DNA of 64,000 bases from Defluviicoccus sp. (lineage in GTDB: Bacteria > Pseudomonadota > Alphaproteobacteria > MPNO01). A program made the position numbers and the translations under genes. The stretch lies in the NCBI GenBank assembly GCA_022823775.1, contig JAJEHI010000103.1:1-64000 (forward strand), given 5' to 3'. This document shows, one piece after another, positions 24,490-33,429 of this stretch (position 1 is the first letter of the stretch; each line of letters opens with the position of its first letter). The notes under the pieces are model-generated. The model was not told where the DNA came from and searched no databases. It saw only the letters and a list, made by a program, of their open reading frames with translations.

Positions 24490-25683
24490 CTACTCAGCGG
24501 CGACCGCCGCTTCCAGGCCCTGATAGTTGCCGTCGTCGAGCGCGCGGACGCCCGGCATCACCTTCTCCGCGAACAGCTCGATGTTTTTCCGGGTGAGATC
24601 GGCCGGAAGAGTCGCGAACTGCATCATTGCGACGAAGTTCTGGAACCCGGTCATCCTGTGCGCCTCGGCAATGCGCCTCGACACCGTTTCCGGGCTGCCG
24701 CAAAGGAAGGTTCCGACCTCGATGAGCTGCTCGATCGTGGGGCCCTGACCGCCGCGCAGCTGGCGCTTGTGCCTGAGCACGCCCTTGAGCGAGGAGGGGC
24801 TGAGATAGCCCGGCGGAAAGTGCATCTCCATCGGCATGTTGAGGAACTTCGAGAAGAAGGTCTCGATATGCGGCCGGGCTTCCTCGATCGCCTGCTCGTC
24901 GGTCTCCGCGACATAGGTCGGCGCCGCCCAGCCGATCTGTGTCGACGCCGCCGTGTAGCCGTGCTTCCGCCCGGCCACTTCGCGGTACATGTTGAGGTAG
25001 CGCGCGACCGACGCGAACGGGCTGTAGGTCTGGAGATAGACATAACGCCGGTCCGGGTGCGAGGCCCATTCGATGGTCTCGGTCGAGCCCTGCGAGGGGC
25101 ACCAGATCGGCGGATGCGGCTGCTGGTAGGGGCGCGGCCAGAGGTTCACGTATTCGAAATGGTAGTGCCTGCCTTCGAACGCGAACGGGCCTTCCTCGGT
25201 CCAGGCGCGTACGACGAGCTCGTGCGCCTCCTGGTGGCGCGATAGCGATTGCGTCGGGTTGCCGCCCATCGAGTAGTACTCGGCGCCGATGCCGCGCACG
25301 AAGCCGGAGATCAGCCTTCCCTCGGTGATGCAGTCGATCATCGCGTGCTCCTCGGCCAGCGTCAGCGGGTGCTCGCGAAGACAGAACGCGTTGCCGAGGA
25401 TGGCGATCCTGGCTCTTGAGGTACGGCGGGCCAGCGCGGCGGCCATCACGACGGGCGAGGGCATGAGCCCGTAGGCGTTCTGGTGGTGCTCGTTCACGCA
25501 GAGCCCGTCGAACCCCGCCTGCTCGCAATATTCGAGCTCGTCGAGATAGCGGTTATAGAGCGCGTGTCCCTTTTCGGGATCGAACAGCCGGTTGGGCAAA
25601 ACCACCCAGGCGGCTTTGTGCTTGGCCCTCTCCGCCATGTCGAGGTCGCCATAGGGCATCAGGTGAAACGCGAATACTTGCAT
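24490..25683 (-). CDS. LLM-class flavin-dependent oxidoreductase
   Basis: 397-aa bacterial luciferase-like monooxygenase. Segments typical of the alkanal monooxygenase fold are CEQAGFDGLCVNEHHQNAYGLMPSP, ARIAILGNAFCLREHPLTLAEEHAMIDCITEGRLISGFVRG and LCGSPETVSRRIAE. FMNH2-dependent; substrate unknown. Its nearest relatives in layout are dehydrogenase/monooxygenases of catabolic loci. The flavin reductase could be the protein encoded at 22663, but this is inference. Confidence 0.9.
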   Translation of the reverse strand: MQVFAFHLMPYGDLDMAERAKHKAAWVVLPNRLFDPEKGHALYNRYLDELEYCEQAGFDGLCVNEHHQNAYGLMPSPVVMAAALARRTSRARIAILGNAFCLREHPLTLAEEHAMIDCITEGRLISGFVRGIGAEYYSMGGNPTQSLSRHQEAHELVVRAWTEEGPFAFEGRHYHFEYVNLWPRPYQQPHPPIWCPSQGSTETIEWASHPDRRYVYLQTYSPFASVARYLNMYREVAGRKHGYTAASTQIGWAAPTYVAETDEQAIEEARPHIETFFSKFLNMPMEMHFPPGYLSPSSLKGVLRHKRQLRGGQGPTIEQLIEVGTFLCGSPETVSRRIAEAHRMTGFQNFVAMMQFATLPADLTRKNIELFAEKVMPGVRALDDGNYQGLEAAVAAE

Positions 25684-25810
25684 GGGCGGGTCCTTACGCT
25701 ATCCCTCGTCACGGTCGGCCTTCGCCGATGGGGTGGACGCCTCCCTCCGACGGCATCGCGATGTGCCAGACTGGCGGTGTCATCAACCCTAGGCGAGGAA
25801 GGAGACGTCC

Positions 25811-25962
25811 ATCGGACAGGTTAACACGATCAGGATCGATCTTTCGAAGCGGAGCTTTCGGTTGCACGGGATGAGCGCGGAGGGTTCGATGGTGTTTCGC
25901 AAGGCGACGGGGCGGGAGAAGCTGCTGCGGTTTCTCCCCGCACCGCCCGACCGTGGCCGGTC
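25811..25962 (+). pseudogene. Remnant of an IS110-family transposase (N-terminus)
   Basis: An open stretch translates GQVNTIRIDLSKRSFRLHG, then AEGSMVFRKATGREKLLRFL, matching the start of IS110/IS1111 transposases (family pattern INTIGIDLAKNVFQVHG…EGKVVLRK). The start ATG is gone and the frame runs into sequence antisense to the enoyl-CoA hydratase gene after about 50 codons. First catalytic Asp (IDLSK) survives. It is a dead fragment; the remaining 250 bp of this gap shows nothing else convincing. Confidence 0.75.
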
Positions 25963-25968
25963 CCCGCC

Positions 25969-26778
25969 TCAGCGGTCCTCCCAGCGGGGCTCGCGCTTCT
26001 CGAGGAAGGCGTCGATCCCTTCCTCCGCGTCGCGGGCGAGCATGTTGCGGGTCATCGCCTCGCTCGCGGTCCTGTAAGCCTCCTCGAAGCCGGCCTCCAC
26101 CTGCTTGTAGAACGCTTCCTTGCCGATCGCGACGGCGAGCGCCGACTTCTCCGCGATGCTCCGCGCGAGCCCGTGCGTCTCGGCCTCCAGATCCTCCGGC
26201 GCGACGACGCGGTTGACGAGGCCGTAGGCCGCCGCCGTCTCCGCGTCGATCGGATCGCCCGTCAGCAGCATCTCCATTATCCGCTTGCGCGGCACGTTGC
26301 GGCCGATCGCCACCATCGGGGTCGAGCAGAAGAGGCCGATATCGACGCCAGGGGTGGCGAACTTGGCATCGCGCGAGGCCACCGCGAGGTCGCATGTCGC
26401 CACCAGCTGGCAGCCCGCCGCCGTCGCCGTCCCCTGGACCCGGGCGATGACCGGCTTGGGCAGTCGTATCAGGGACAGCATCAGCTTGCCGCTCTGCGCG
26501 AACAGGGTTTCGTAGGCTTCCCGGGTCGCGGCGGCGCGAAGCTCCCGCATGTCGTGTCCGGCGCAGAAGGCGGGACCGTTGGCGCCGATCACGAGGACGC
26601 GGACCGACGGGTCGGACGCGATCGAGCCTATCTCGGCCTGGAGCGCCGCCATCGTGCCGCTCGAAAGCGCGTTGCGCGACCGCGGCCGGTTCAGAACGAG
26701 CGTTGCGATCCCGTCGGCGTCGCTTCGGAGCACCGGAGCGTCGTCGGCCGCCGCATCCGGTGAAAGGGTCGTTGCCAT
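25969..26778 (-). CDS. Enoyl-CoA hydratase/isomerase family protein
   Basis: 269-aa crotonase-fold enzyme. Oxyanion-hole segments FCAGHDMRELRAA and CQLVATCDLAVASRDAKFATPGVDIGLFCS are typical. The first catalytic Glu position (in the TAAGCQL helix) is replaced, while the second region reads VDIGLFCSTP, so simple enoyl hydration is not certain; related hydratase-like proteins are often annotated as ECHDC3-like. The C-terminus (EGIDAFLEKREPRWED) is the standard crotonase end. Start ATG 26778. Confidence 0.9.
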   Translation of the reverse strand: MATTLSPDAAADDAPVLRSDADGIATLVLNRPRSRNALSSGTMAALQAEIGSIASDPSVRVLVIGANGPAFCAGHDMRELRAAATREAYETLFAQSGKLMLSLIRLPKPVIARVQGTATAAGCQLVATCDLAVASRDAKFATPGVDIGLFCSTPMVAIGRNVPRKRIMEMLLTGDPIDAETAAAYGLVNRVVAPEDLEAETHGLARSIAEKSALAVAIGKEAFYKQVEAGFEEAYRTASEAMTRNMLARDAEEGIDAFLEKREPRWEDR

Positions 26779-26963
26779 GGGGTCCGTCCCCGGTGTTGTC
26801 GGTCACCGTCCAATCTGGCCCGCGACGGGACGGCGTGCAAGTGCGATGGGGGGTCTTGATCTCCATCCGTCATGGTCGGCCTGCGCCGACGATGACGAAG
26901 GGGGGAGGGGATCATAACCCAATACGCCCGGACAAATCGCTGTGAAAAAACAACTTTCCGGCA

Positions 26964-26991
26964 TTGACAGTCGGAAATCTTCTGCAATACT
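26964..26991 (+). promoter_or_regulatory. Candidate promoter of rplM-rpsI
   Basis: TTGACA at 26964-26969, 16-bp spacer, AATACT at 26986-26991, preceded by an A-rich stretch (GTGAAAAAACAAC). It is about 50 bp upstream of the rplM start and is the best sigma-70 match seen in the window, as expected for a ribosomal-protein operon. Confidence 0.7.
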
Positions 26992-27040
26992 CGCGCGCCG
27001 TTCCGCAGCAGCGGACGGGATTTTACGGGCGGGGCAGACA

Positions 27041-27505
27041 ATGCGCACCTATTCGGCGAAACCCGCGGATGTCGAGAGCAAGTGGTACGTGGTCGATGCA
27101 GACGGGCTGGTGGTCGGCCGGCTCGCCGCGATCGTGGCGACCATGCTGCGCGGCAAGCACAAGCCGATGTTCACGCCGCACATCGATTGCGGCGACAACA
27201 TCGTGGTGGTCAACGCCGAAAAGATCCGGCTGACCGGCCGCAAGCGGGAACGGAAGACCTATTACCGCCATACCGGCTATCCCGGCGGCATCAAGAGCAC
27301 CACGCCGGAGAAGATCCTGGCCGGCGCCCATCCCGAGCGGGTGGTCGAGAAAGCGGTGCAGCGGATGCTTCCCAAGGGCCCGCTGGGCAAGAAGCAGTTC
27401 GGCAAGCTCCGGGTCTATGCCGGGCCCGACCATCCGCACGACGCGCAGCAGCCCGAGACGCTCGACATCGCCGCGCTCAACCCGAAGAACGCCAGGAGCA
27501 GGTAA
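27041..27505 (+). CDS. rplM: 50S ribosomal protein L13
   Basis: 154-aa large-subunit ribosomal protein. Clear L13 sequence: [80 protein letters not shown] 27041 gives the normal N-terminus ([11 protein letters not shown]); the longer track start at 26942 includes the promoter region and is rejected. Stop overlaps the rpsI start (TAATG). Confidence 0.99.
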   Translation: MRTYSAKPADVESKWYVVDADGLVVGRLAAIVATMLRGKHKPMFTPHIDCGDNIVVVNAEKIRLTGRKRERKTYYRHTGYPGGIKSTTPEKILAGAHPERVVEKAVQRMLPKGPLGKKQFGKLRVYAGPDHPHDAQQPETLDIAALNPKNARSR

Positions 27506-28002
27506 TGGCAGACCAGGACGCACCGACGCTCGGCGACGTGATGCCGGAGGGGCTGACGGCGGGGGCCGAGCCTCCGCCCGAGACGGCGCCGGTCTACGAG
27601 CGGAAGGTCGACGCGCAGGGCCGTTCCTATGCCACCGGCAAACGGAAGAACGCCGTCGCCCGGGTCTGGATCAAGCCCGGGTCGGGGCGGATCGTCGTCA
27701 ACGGGCGCGAGGGCGAGGCCTATTTCGCGCGGCCGGTGCTCCAGATGCTGCTCACCCAGCCTTTCCTCGTCGCCGACCGCGACAACCAGTACGACGTCTG
27801 GTGCACGGTCAAGGGCGGCGGGCTGTCCGGCCAGGCGGGCGCGGTGCGCCACGGGATCTCTCGCGCGCTCACCCACGCCGAGCCGGCGCTCCGCCCGATC
27901 CTCAAGCGCGGCGGGTTCCTCACGCGGGACGCCCGCGTGGTCGAACGCAAGAAATACGGCAAGCGCAAGGCGCGACGAAGCTTCCAGTTCTCGAAGCGCT
28001 AG
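27505..28002 (+). CDS. rpsI: 30S ribosomal protein S9
   Basis: 165-aa S9. The conserved body starts at [20 protein letters not shown] and ends in the invariant basic tail [12 protein letters not shown]. The first about 40 residues are an acidic, Pro-rich extension ([20 protein letters not shown]) that is typical of alphaproteobacterial S9 and absent from E. coli. Translationally coupled to rplM. Confidence 0.99.
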   Translation: MADQDAPTLGDVMPEGLTAGAEPPPETAPVYERKVDAQGRSYATGKRKNAVARVWIKPGSGRIVVNGREGEAYFARPVLQMLLTQPFLVADRDNQYDVWCTVKGGGLSGQAGAVRHGISRALTHAEPALRPILKRGGFLTRDARVVERKKYGKRKARRSFQFSKR

Positions 28003-28020
28003 AAGCAAAATCGCTTTCCC

Positions 28021-28121
28021 GCCCTTCGATACGCGGCTCCGCCGCTACTCAGGGGAGGGTATGGTGAGGCGGACAAAGAAAATTCCTCATCCCGAGTAGG
28101 CGCGAAGCGCCGTATCAAGGG
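28021..28121. repeat. Inverted pair of dispersed repeats between rpsI and argC
   Basis: CCCTTCGATACGCGGCTCCGCCGCTACTCAGG (28022-28053) faces CCTCATCCCGAGTAGGCGCGAAGCGCC…AAGGG (28085-28121). The right arm is the reverse complement of the unit at 21731-21772. Together they could form a long hairpin that ends the ribosomal-protein transcript. Confidence 0.6.
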
Positions 28122-28143
28122 ACGCATCGCCGGAGGTGATGCC

Positions 28144-29193
28144 ATGGCGAGCACAGCCAACGCCGTTCGGACCGCCATTCTCGGCGCGAGCGGCTATACC
28201 GGCGCCGAGCTGGTGCGGATCCTGCTGCACCACCCGTCGGTCGAACTACGGACGCTAACCGCCGACCGCCACGCGGGCAAGCCGTTCGACGCGGTGTTCC
28301 CGCAATTCGGCGGACGCGGCCTGCCCGACCTGATCCGGATCGAGGACGCCGACTGGGACGCCCACGACCTCGTTTTCTGCTGCCTGCCGCACGGCACCAC
28401 GCAGGAGGTAATCGCGTCGCTGCCGGAGACCCTGAAGGTGGTCGATCTCTCGGCCGATTTCCGGCTGTCCGACGTTGCAACCTACGCCGAATGGTACGGC
28501 CACGAGCACCGCGCGCCGACGCTGCAGGAGGAGGCGGTCTACGGTCTGACCGAACTCGCCCGGGAGCAGGTGAGGGCGGCGAGGCTGGTGGCCAACCCCG
28601 GCTGCTACCCGACCTCGGCGATCCTGCCGCTCGCGCCGCTGCTCGACGAGGGCGCGATCGGGACCGAGATCATCGTCGATTCGAAGTCCGGCGTTTCCGG
28701 CGCCGGACGGGCGGCGAAGGAGGCGAGCCTGTTCGCCGAGGTCTCCGAGGGCATCCACGCCTACGGCATCGCCGCCCATCGCCACGCGCCCGAGATCGAG
28801 CAGGAGCTGAGCAGGGCGGCGGGGGCGCCGATCACGGTCAACTTCACCCCGCATCTGATGCCGATGAACCGGGGGATTCTCTCCACCGTCTACGTCCGCC
28901 TCGCGGGCGGTGCGGGGGCGGACGACCTGCGTGCCGTGCTGACGGAGCGCTACGACGCCGAGCCCTTCGTCCGCGTCGTCCCGGCGGGGGCGATCCCCGC
29001 GACCCGCCACGTGCGTGGCTCCAACCACTGCCTGATCGGCGTGTTTCCCGATCGGCTGCCGGGTCGCGCGATCCTGGTCTCGGTGCTCGACAACCTGGTC
29101 AAGGGTGCGGCGGGACAGGCAGTGCAGAACATGAACCTGGTCTGCGCGCTGCCGGAGACCACGGCGCTCGAACAGGAGCCGCTGTTTCCGTGA
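28144..29193 (+). CDS. argC: N-acetyl-gamma-glutamyl-phosphate reductase
   Basis: 349-aa arginine-biosynthesis enzyme that reduces N-acetylglutamyl phosphate to the semialdehyde with NADPH. Nucleotide-binding AILGASGYTGAELVRIL, the catalytic Cys in LVANPGCYPTSAIL, and HRHAPEIEQEL, FTPHLMPMNRGILSTVYV all fit. Located after rplM-rpsI, a neighbourhood common in Alphaproteobacteria. Stop overlaps the next gene (GTGA). Confidence 0.98.
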   Translation: MASTANAVRTAILGASGYTGAELVRILLHHPSVELRTLTADRHAGKPFDAVFPQFGGRGLPDLIRIEDADWDAHDLVFCCLPHGTTQEVIASLPETLKVVDLSADFRLSDVATYAEWYGHEHRAPTLQEEAVYGLTELAREQVRAARLVANPGCYPTSAILPLAPLLDEGAIGTEIIVDSKSGVSGAGRAAKEASLFAEVSEGIHAYGIAAHRHAPEIEQELSRAAGAPITVNFTPHLMPMNRGILSTVYVRLAGGAGADDLRAVLTERYDAEPFVRVVPAGAIPATRHVRGSNHCLIGVFPDRLPGRAILVSVLDNLVKGAAGQAVQNMNLVCALPETTALEQEPLFP

Positions 29194-29729
29194 GCGCGGT
29201 CGAAGGCGCGACCCTGCTGCCCTATCGCGGCACTTGGCCGCGAATCGACCCGACCGCGTTCGTCGCCGAAGGCTGCCGCATCGTCGGCGACGTCGAGATC
29301 GGCCCGGAAGCCAATATCTGGTTCAACTGCGCGATCCGGGGCGACGAGCAAGCGGTGCGCATCGGCGCGCGCTCCAACGTCCAGGACGGCACCGTGATCC
29401 ACGTCCACAGCGCCAAGCAGGGGACCTATATCGGCGCCGACGTCACGATCGGGCACAAGGCGCTGCTCCATGCCTGCACGATCGAGGACGGCGGCTTCGT
29501 CGGCATGGGCGCGATCGTGCTCGACGAGGCGGTCGTCGAAGGCGGCGGGATGCTCGCGGCCGGCGCCATGCTGACCCCCGGCAAGCGCCTGCCGTCCGGC
29601 GAGCTCTGGGCCGGCAGTCCGGCGCGCCGCGCCCGCGCCCTGACCGACGAAGAGCTCACCGCTTTCTCCGTCACCGTCGAGAACTACCGCGCCCGGGGCC
29701 AGGAATATCTCCGGGCGCGCCGGAGATAG
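29190..29729 (+). CDS. Gamma-carbonic anhydrase family protein
   Basis: 179-aa left-handed beta-helix protein (hexapeptide repeats). Motifs VGDVEIGPEANIWFNCAIRGDEQAVRIGARSNVQD (with the Arg and Gln/Asp used in gamma-class active sites), VIHVHSA, VTIGHKALLHACTI with zinc-type His residues. GTG 29190 overlaps argC. Possibly a carbonic anhydrase or the CA-like subunit of complex I; activity not provable here. Second gamma-CA/PaaY-like protein is at 58113. Confidence 0.88.
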   Translation: MSAVEGATLLPYRGTWPRIDPTAFVAEGCRIVGDVEIGPEANIWFNCAIRGDEQAVRIGARSNVQDGTVIHVHSAKQGTYIGADVTIGHKALLHACTIEDGGFVGMGAIVLDEAVVEGGGMLAAGAMLTPGKRLPSGELWAGSPARRARALTDEELTAFSVTVENYRARGQEYLRARRR

Positions 29730-29865
29730 TTTCTGGAGCGGGTCTGTATTCGTTGGAACCGCTTGGTCCGTTCTCTTCCGTCATGGTCGGCAAAGGCCGA
29801 CCGCGACGATGAGAAAGCAAGGGTAAAGGCGCTTCCGTTCCGTATGAAACGGACGTGCCCTGGCG

Positions 29866-29963
29866 GTCATTTCGACCGGAGCCGCCCGGAGGGCGGCGGA
29901 GTGGAGAAATCTTGTCGCCACGGGCTCGAGATTTCTCCGCTCGCTGCGCTCGGTCGAAATGAC
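29866..29963. repeat. Dispersed long-hairpin repeat (TTTCGACCGGAGC…GGTCGAAATGAC), copy 1
   Basis: Terminal arms GTCATTTCGACCG and CGGTCGAAATGAC enclose a second arm pair GGAGAAATCT / AGATTTCTCC. The same architecture is found at 41217-41332. Non-coding. The adjacent 29781-29812 stretch (TCATGGTCGGCAAAGGCCGACC) is another short repeat also seen near 26868 and 36616. Confidence 0.7.
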
Positions 29964-29976
29964 GTGTAGGGTGTGT

Positions 29977-30028
29977 CCGGATTGACCGGTGGGGCCGGCT
30001 TTGCCCACGATCCCCGGATGGACGATCG
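29977..30028 (+). repeat. Direct repeat DR1 at the start of the HEAT-like gene
   Basis: CCGGATTGACCGG…ATGGACGA is repeated with high identity at 30825-30876. In both copies the ATG of the following gene lies exactly 41 nt after the repeat start, so the two adjacent genes have duplicated leaders and begin alike (MDDRS). Confidence 0.7.
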
Positions 30029-30833
30029 TTCGCGGCAAATGGATCTGTTCGGGGATCGGCCGCCGGCAACGCCGGATTCCGCACCGGCATCGAGGCCGGT
30101 GCGGCCCTACACCCTGTCTGAAGATGACATCCTCGATCTGTTGCCGGACGCAGGGATGCGGGACGCCGTACTGCTGTGCGGCCTCGTTGTCGAGCGCGGG
30201 CTCGGCGACCGCGCACTGCCCGCGCTGGACCGTCTGTGGCGCCGTTTCCGAGGCTTCGGTCGCGATCGTTCCCAGCCCGAACAGGAAGCGGTTGTGGAAA
30301 CGCTTGCCCGGATTGGCACGGCAGGGGCGGCGGACATGCTCGGGCGCATCGTCACCGCGGCGGATTTGCCGCCGCCGCTGCTGCCGGTCGCGCTGCGGGC
30401 GGCGCTGGACGCCGGGCTCGGGCTGCCGCGCAATTTCACGGGTCCTCTCCTGCGCCATGCCGATCCGCTCGTCAGGGAGCTTGCCGCCCGCCTGTCCCGC
30501 TTGGGCAGACCCGATATCGCGGCGCTCGAGGAGTCGATCGGCGACACCCATGCGCCGGTGCGGAGAGCGGCGGCAGTGGCGCTGGGGCGGTTGGGCCGCG
30601 CGAGCGCGAAGCCCGTTCTCCTCGAAGAGCTCCATCGCGATCCGGCGAGCGAGATCGTGACCGCCCTTTCGGGTATCCCAGACGACGACATACCGGTGTA
30701 TCTCGGGCGCTGCGCCGAAGCGCATCCCGCGCTTGCCGATGCGGTCGCGGCGGCGCTGGAGGAAATGGAGACGGTGTTGTCCCTGAAAATCGCGCGGCGC
30801 ATCCGCGTCGGACCGGCCCGGCGGCCGGATTGA
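30018..30833 (+). CDS. HEAT-repeat-like protein of unknown function
   Basis: 271 aa with an N-terminal low-complexity stretch (LFGDRPPATPDSAPAS), then helical repeats: EQEAVVETLARIGTAGAADMLGRIV, LLPVALRAALDAGL, VRELAARLSRLGRPDIAALEES, VRRAAAVALGRLGRASAKPVLLEEL. These match HEAT/PBS-lyase repeat spacing, usually protein-binding surfaces. ATG 30018 is used; no good Shine-Dalgarno is present. It lies between two copies of a 52-bp direct repeat and ends 32 bp before the amidohydrolase start. Function unknown. Confidence 0.7.
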   Translation: MDDRSRQMDLFGDRPPATPDSAPASRPVRPYTLSEDDILDLLPDAGMRDAVLLCGLVVERGLGDRALPALDRLWRRFRGFGRDRSQPEQEAVVETLARIGTAGAADMLGRIVTAADLPPPLLPVALRAALDAGLGLPRNFTGPLLRHADPLVRELAARLSRLGRPDIAALEESIGDTHAPVRRAAAVALGRLGRASAKPVLLEELHRDPASEIVTALSGIPDDDIPVYLGRCAEAHPALADAVAAALEEMETVLSLKIARRIRVGPARRPD

Positions 30834-30876
30834 CCGGAGGGGCCGGTCTCGCTCACCATCCCGGTATGGACGACCG
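30825..30876 (+). repeat. Direct repeat DR2 at the start of the amidohydrolase gene
   Basis: Second copy of the leader repeat (see 29977-30028). It begins over the stop codon of the HEAT-like gene, so the duplication covers the junction into the amidohydrolase gene. Confidence 0.7.
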
Positions 30877-32338
30877 CAGCGGCACCGCCGCCGACACCGT
30901 CATCCGGCGCTGTACCGCGCTGATCCCGCAAGACGGCGCGCTCCCCCTGCGGGACTGTGACATCGTCGTCCGCGGCGGCCTGATCGCCGGGATCGTCGCG
31001 CCGGGGGACGGCGAGGCCGCCACCGTCATCGAAGGCAAGAACCGACTGGCGGCGCCCGGGCTGGTCAACGCGCACACTCATTCGCCGCTGAACGTTCTGC
31101 GCGGGACCGCGGACGGGATGGACCATGTCGGCTTCATGTGGACCAACCAGGCGGATACTGCCGGGAGCGGCGAAGAGGAGATCGCGATCGGCGCGACACT
31201 GGGCGCGCTCGACATGCTGCGCTCCGGAATCACGGCCGCGATAGACCACTATCCCGAGCAGAACTGCACGGCGGAGGCGGTCGGGCCGCTGGCGCGCGCC
31301 TATGCCGGGATCGGCATGCGGGCGGCGATCGCGCTCCGCGCGTTCGACATGGAATACGACGACATCGACCCCGCGCGGATCGAGGGCGTCGACCTCTCCG
31401 TCGCGGACGATCTCGGCGACAACCCGCTGGAACCGCTCGGCGTGGACGAAATCGTTGCGGTCTGCGAGGCGGCGGCCGACGCCTGGCACGGGCATGGCGG
31501 GCTGGTGTCGATCATGCCCGGCCCCTCCAACCCGATCCGCTGTTCGGACGAGATGCTGGTCCGCTGCCACGAAATCGCGGCGGCGCGCGACCTCGGTATC
31601 CACACCCATCTCCTGGAGACCCGCATCCAGAGGACCCTTGCCCAGGAACGCTACGGCAGGACGATGGTGGCCCAGCTCGACGCGCTCGGCATCCTCGACC
31701 GGCGCTGGTCGATGGCCCACACGGTATGGGTCGACGAGGACGACATCGGCCTCCTCGCCGACCGCAAATCCGTCGTGGTCCACAACCCGCACAGCAACGC
31801 CAAGATCGGCGCCGGCGTCGCACCTGTCGCGCGGATGCTGGCCGCCGGCGTTCCGGTCGCGCTCGGCACCGACGGGGCGAGCACCAACGACACGCTATCG
31901 ATCCACGAGGCGATGAGCCTTGCGCTCCTTCTGCCGCGCGTCTCGGGCGTGCCCCGCTCCGATTGGCCGGGCGCGCCGGCGGCATTCGACATGGCGACGA
32001 GGGGCGGTGCGGCGGCCTTCGCATCCGGCCCCCGGCTCGGCGCCATCGAGGTGGGCGCCGCGGCCGACCTCGTGCTCTACGACCTCGACGCGCCCGGCCT
32101 CGCGCCGCTCAACGATCCGCTCCAGCAGCTCGTCTTCGCCGAGCGCGGGCGCGGGGTGCGCGCGGTCATGGTGGCGGGCGAGACGGTCTACGAGGACGGA
32201 CGCTTCGCCTCGGTTGACGCCGATGCCGCGATCCGCGCGGCCAGGGAGATGCGCAAAAGCCAGAAGGCCCGTAACCGCGCGCTCTACCGCTTCGCCGAGG
32301 CCCTCGAGGCGGCGCAGGAGGGCGCGGCGGGGCGCTGA
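30866..32338 (+). CDS. Amidohydrolase (TrzA/AtzA/SAH-deaminase-like)
   Basis: 490-aa metal-dependent hydrolase. Metal and catalytic residues are in place: NAHTHSPLNVLRG (HxH), GIHTHLLETRIQ (His and Glu), MAHTVW (His) and LGTDGASTNDTLS (Asp). This set is that of the ATZ/TRZ chlorohydrolase–deaminase branch, which removes amino groups or halogens from heterocycles; the substrate is unknown. ATG 30866 sits within the DR2 repeat; no strong Shine-Dalgarno. C-terminal 40 residues are helical and charged. Confidence 0.9.
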   Translation: MDDRSGTAADTVIRRCTALIPQDGALPLRDCDIVVRGGLIAGIVAPGDGEAATVIEGKNRLAAPGLVNAHTHSPLNVLRGTADGMDHVGFMWTNQADTAGSGEEEIAIGATLGALDMLRSGITAAIDHYPEQNCTAEAVGPLARAYAGIGMRAAIALRAFDMEYDDIDPARIEGVDLSVADDLGDNPLEPLGVDEIVAVCEAAADAWHGHGGLVSIMPGPSNPIRCSDEMLVRCHEIAAARDLGIHTHLLETRIQRTLAQERYGRTMVAQLDALGILDRRWSMAHTVWVDEDDIGLLADRKSVVVHNPHSNAKIGAGVAPVARMLAAGVPVALGTDGASTNDTLSIHEAMSLALLLPRVSGVPRSDWPGAPAAFDMATRGGAAAFASGPRLGAIEVGAAADLVLYDLDAPGLAPLNDPLQQLVFAERGRGVRAVMVAGETVYEDGRFASVDADAAIRAAREMRKSQKARNRALYRFAEALEAAQEGAAGR

Positions 32339-32449
32339 CCCGTCGGGCGGGCGAGAGGCACGGCATTTCTCCCGGCATGACGTCTTGGGGAGTCGGCCGG
32401 CGCGCCGTCTGCTAGAATGCTTCCCGGACTCAGATCGGCGGGAGGCGGT

Positions 32450-33418
32450 ATGACCAGGGCCCTGGTGGTTCACGAGTATGGCGGTCCGGAGGCGATGAGC
32501 TGGGAGGAGGTGCCGGTCGCGGCGCCCGGGCCCGGTCAGGTGCTCATCCGCCATACCGCGATCGGCCTCAACATGGCCGACACCTACCGCCGGCGCGGGG
32601 TCTATCCGCTCAAGCTCCCGGTCATCGTGGGCTCCGAGGGCGCGGGAACGGTCGCGGCGCTGGGCGCGGACGTGGACGGGCTCGCGGTCGGCGACCGCGT
32701 CGCCTATGCCGGGCCGCTCGGCTCCTACGCCGAGGAACGGACGATCGCCGCCGACAAGGTTGTCCGCCTGCCGGACGGGATCGACGACCGGACCGCGGCG
32801 GCGATGATGCTGAAAGGGCTGACCGTCCATTACCTCATCCACTGGACCCGTTCGGTGCGGGCCGGCGACACGGTGGTGATCCACGCCGCCGCCGGCGGGG
32901 TCGGACTGATCTTCTGCCAGTGGGCCGGGCATCTGGGCGCGACGGTGATCGGCACCGTGGGATCGGACGAGAAGGCCGAGCTCGCCTCCGCGCACGGTTG
33001 CGACCATCCGATCGTCTATACGCGCGAGAACTTCGCCGACCGGGTGCTGGAGATCACCGGAGGCGAGGGGGCGCACGCGGTCTACGATTCGATCGGCGCC
33101 GACACCTTCCTCGATTCGATCCGCTGCACGCGGCCGCGCGGCGTCATCGCCGGGTTCGGGCAGGCGTCGGGCCCGTTCCCGCATCTCGACACCGGACTCC
33201 TGCAGGGCGGCTCCAAATTCGTGACCCGGCCGGGTCTCGCCGATCACATCGCGACGCGCGAGATGATCGAGACCGCCGCCGGGCGCCTGTTCGACCTGGT
33301 CGAACGCGGCATCGTCACCGTCAACGTCAACCAGGAGTGGCCGCTCGCCGAAGCCGCGGAGGCGCACCGGGCGCTCGAAGCCCGCGCCACCACCGGCTCC
33401 ACCGTCCTGATACCCTGA
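32450..33418 (+). CDS. Quinone oxidoreductase-type MDR (zinc-independent)
   Basis: 322-aa medium-chain reductase of the QOR branch: MTRALVVHEYGGPEAM at the start, NMADTYRRRGVYP, VGSEGAGTV, HAAAGGVGLIFCQWAGHLGATVIGT (NADPH-binding AxxGxxG). No zinc-ligand cysteines. Would reduce quinones or enones with NADPH. GGAGGCGGT precedes ATG 32450. Ends 11 bp before the UbiD-family gene, suggesting an operon. Confidence 0.92.
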   Translation: MTRALVVHEYGGPEAMSWEEVPVAAPGPGQVLIRHTAIGLNMADTYRRRGVYPLKLPVIVGSEGAGTVAALGADVDGLAVGDRVAYAGPLGSYAEERTIAADKVVRLPDGIDDRTAAAMMLKGLTVHYLIHWTRSVRAGDTVVIHAAAGGVGLIFCQWAGHLGATVIGTVGSDEKAELASAHGCDHPIVYTRENFADRVLEITGGEGAHAVYDSIGADTFLDSIRCTRPRGVIAGFGQASGPFPHLDTGLLQGGSKFVTRPGLADHIATREMIETAAGRLFDLVERGIVTVNVNQEWPLAEAAEAHRALEARATTGSTVLIP

Positions 33419-33429
33419 GGGAAGACACG

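Noticed and set aside
25862-26077. 71-aa plus-strand ORF as an intact small gene
   Set aside because: Only the first part is IS110 transposase-like; the rest is antisense to the enoyl-CoA hydratase gene, so it is treated as a pseudogene remnant.
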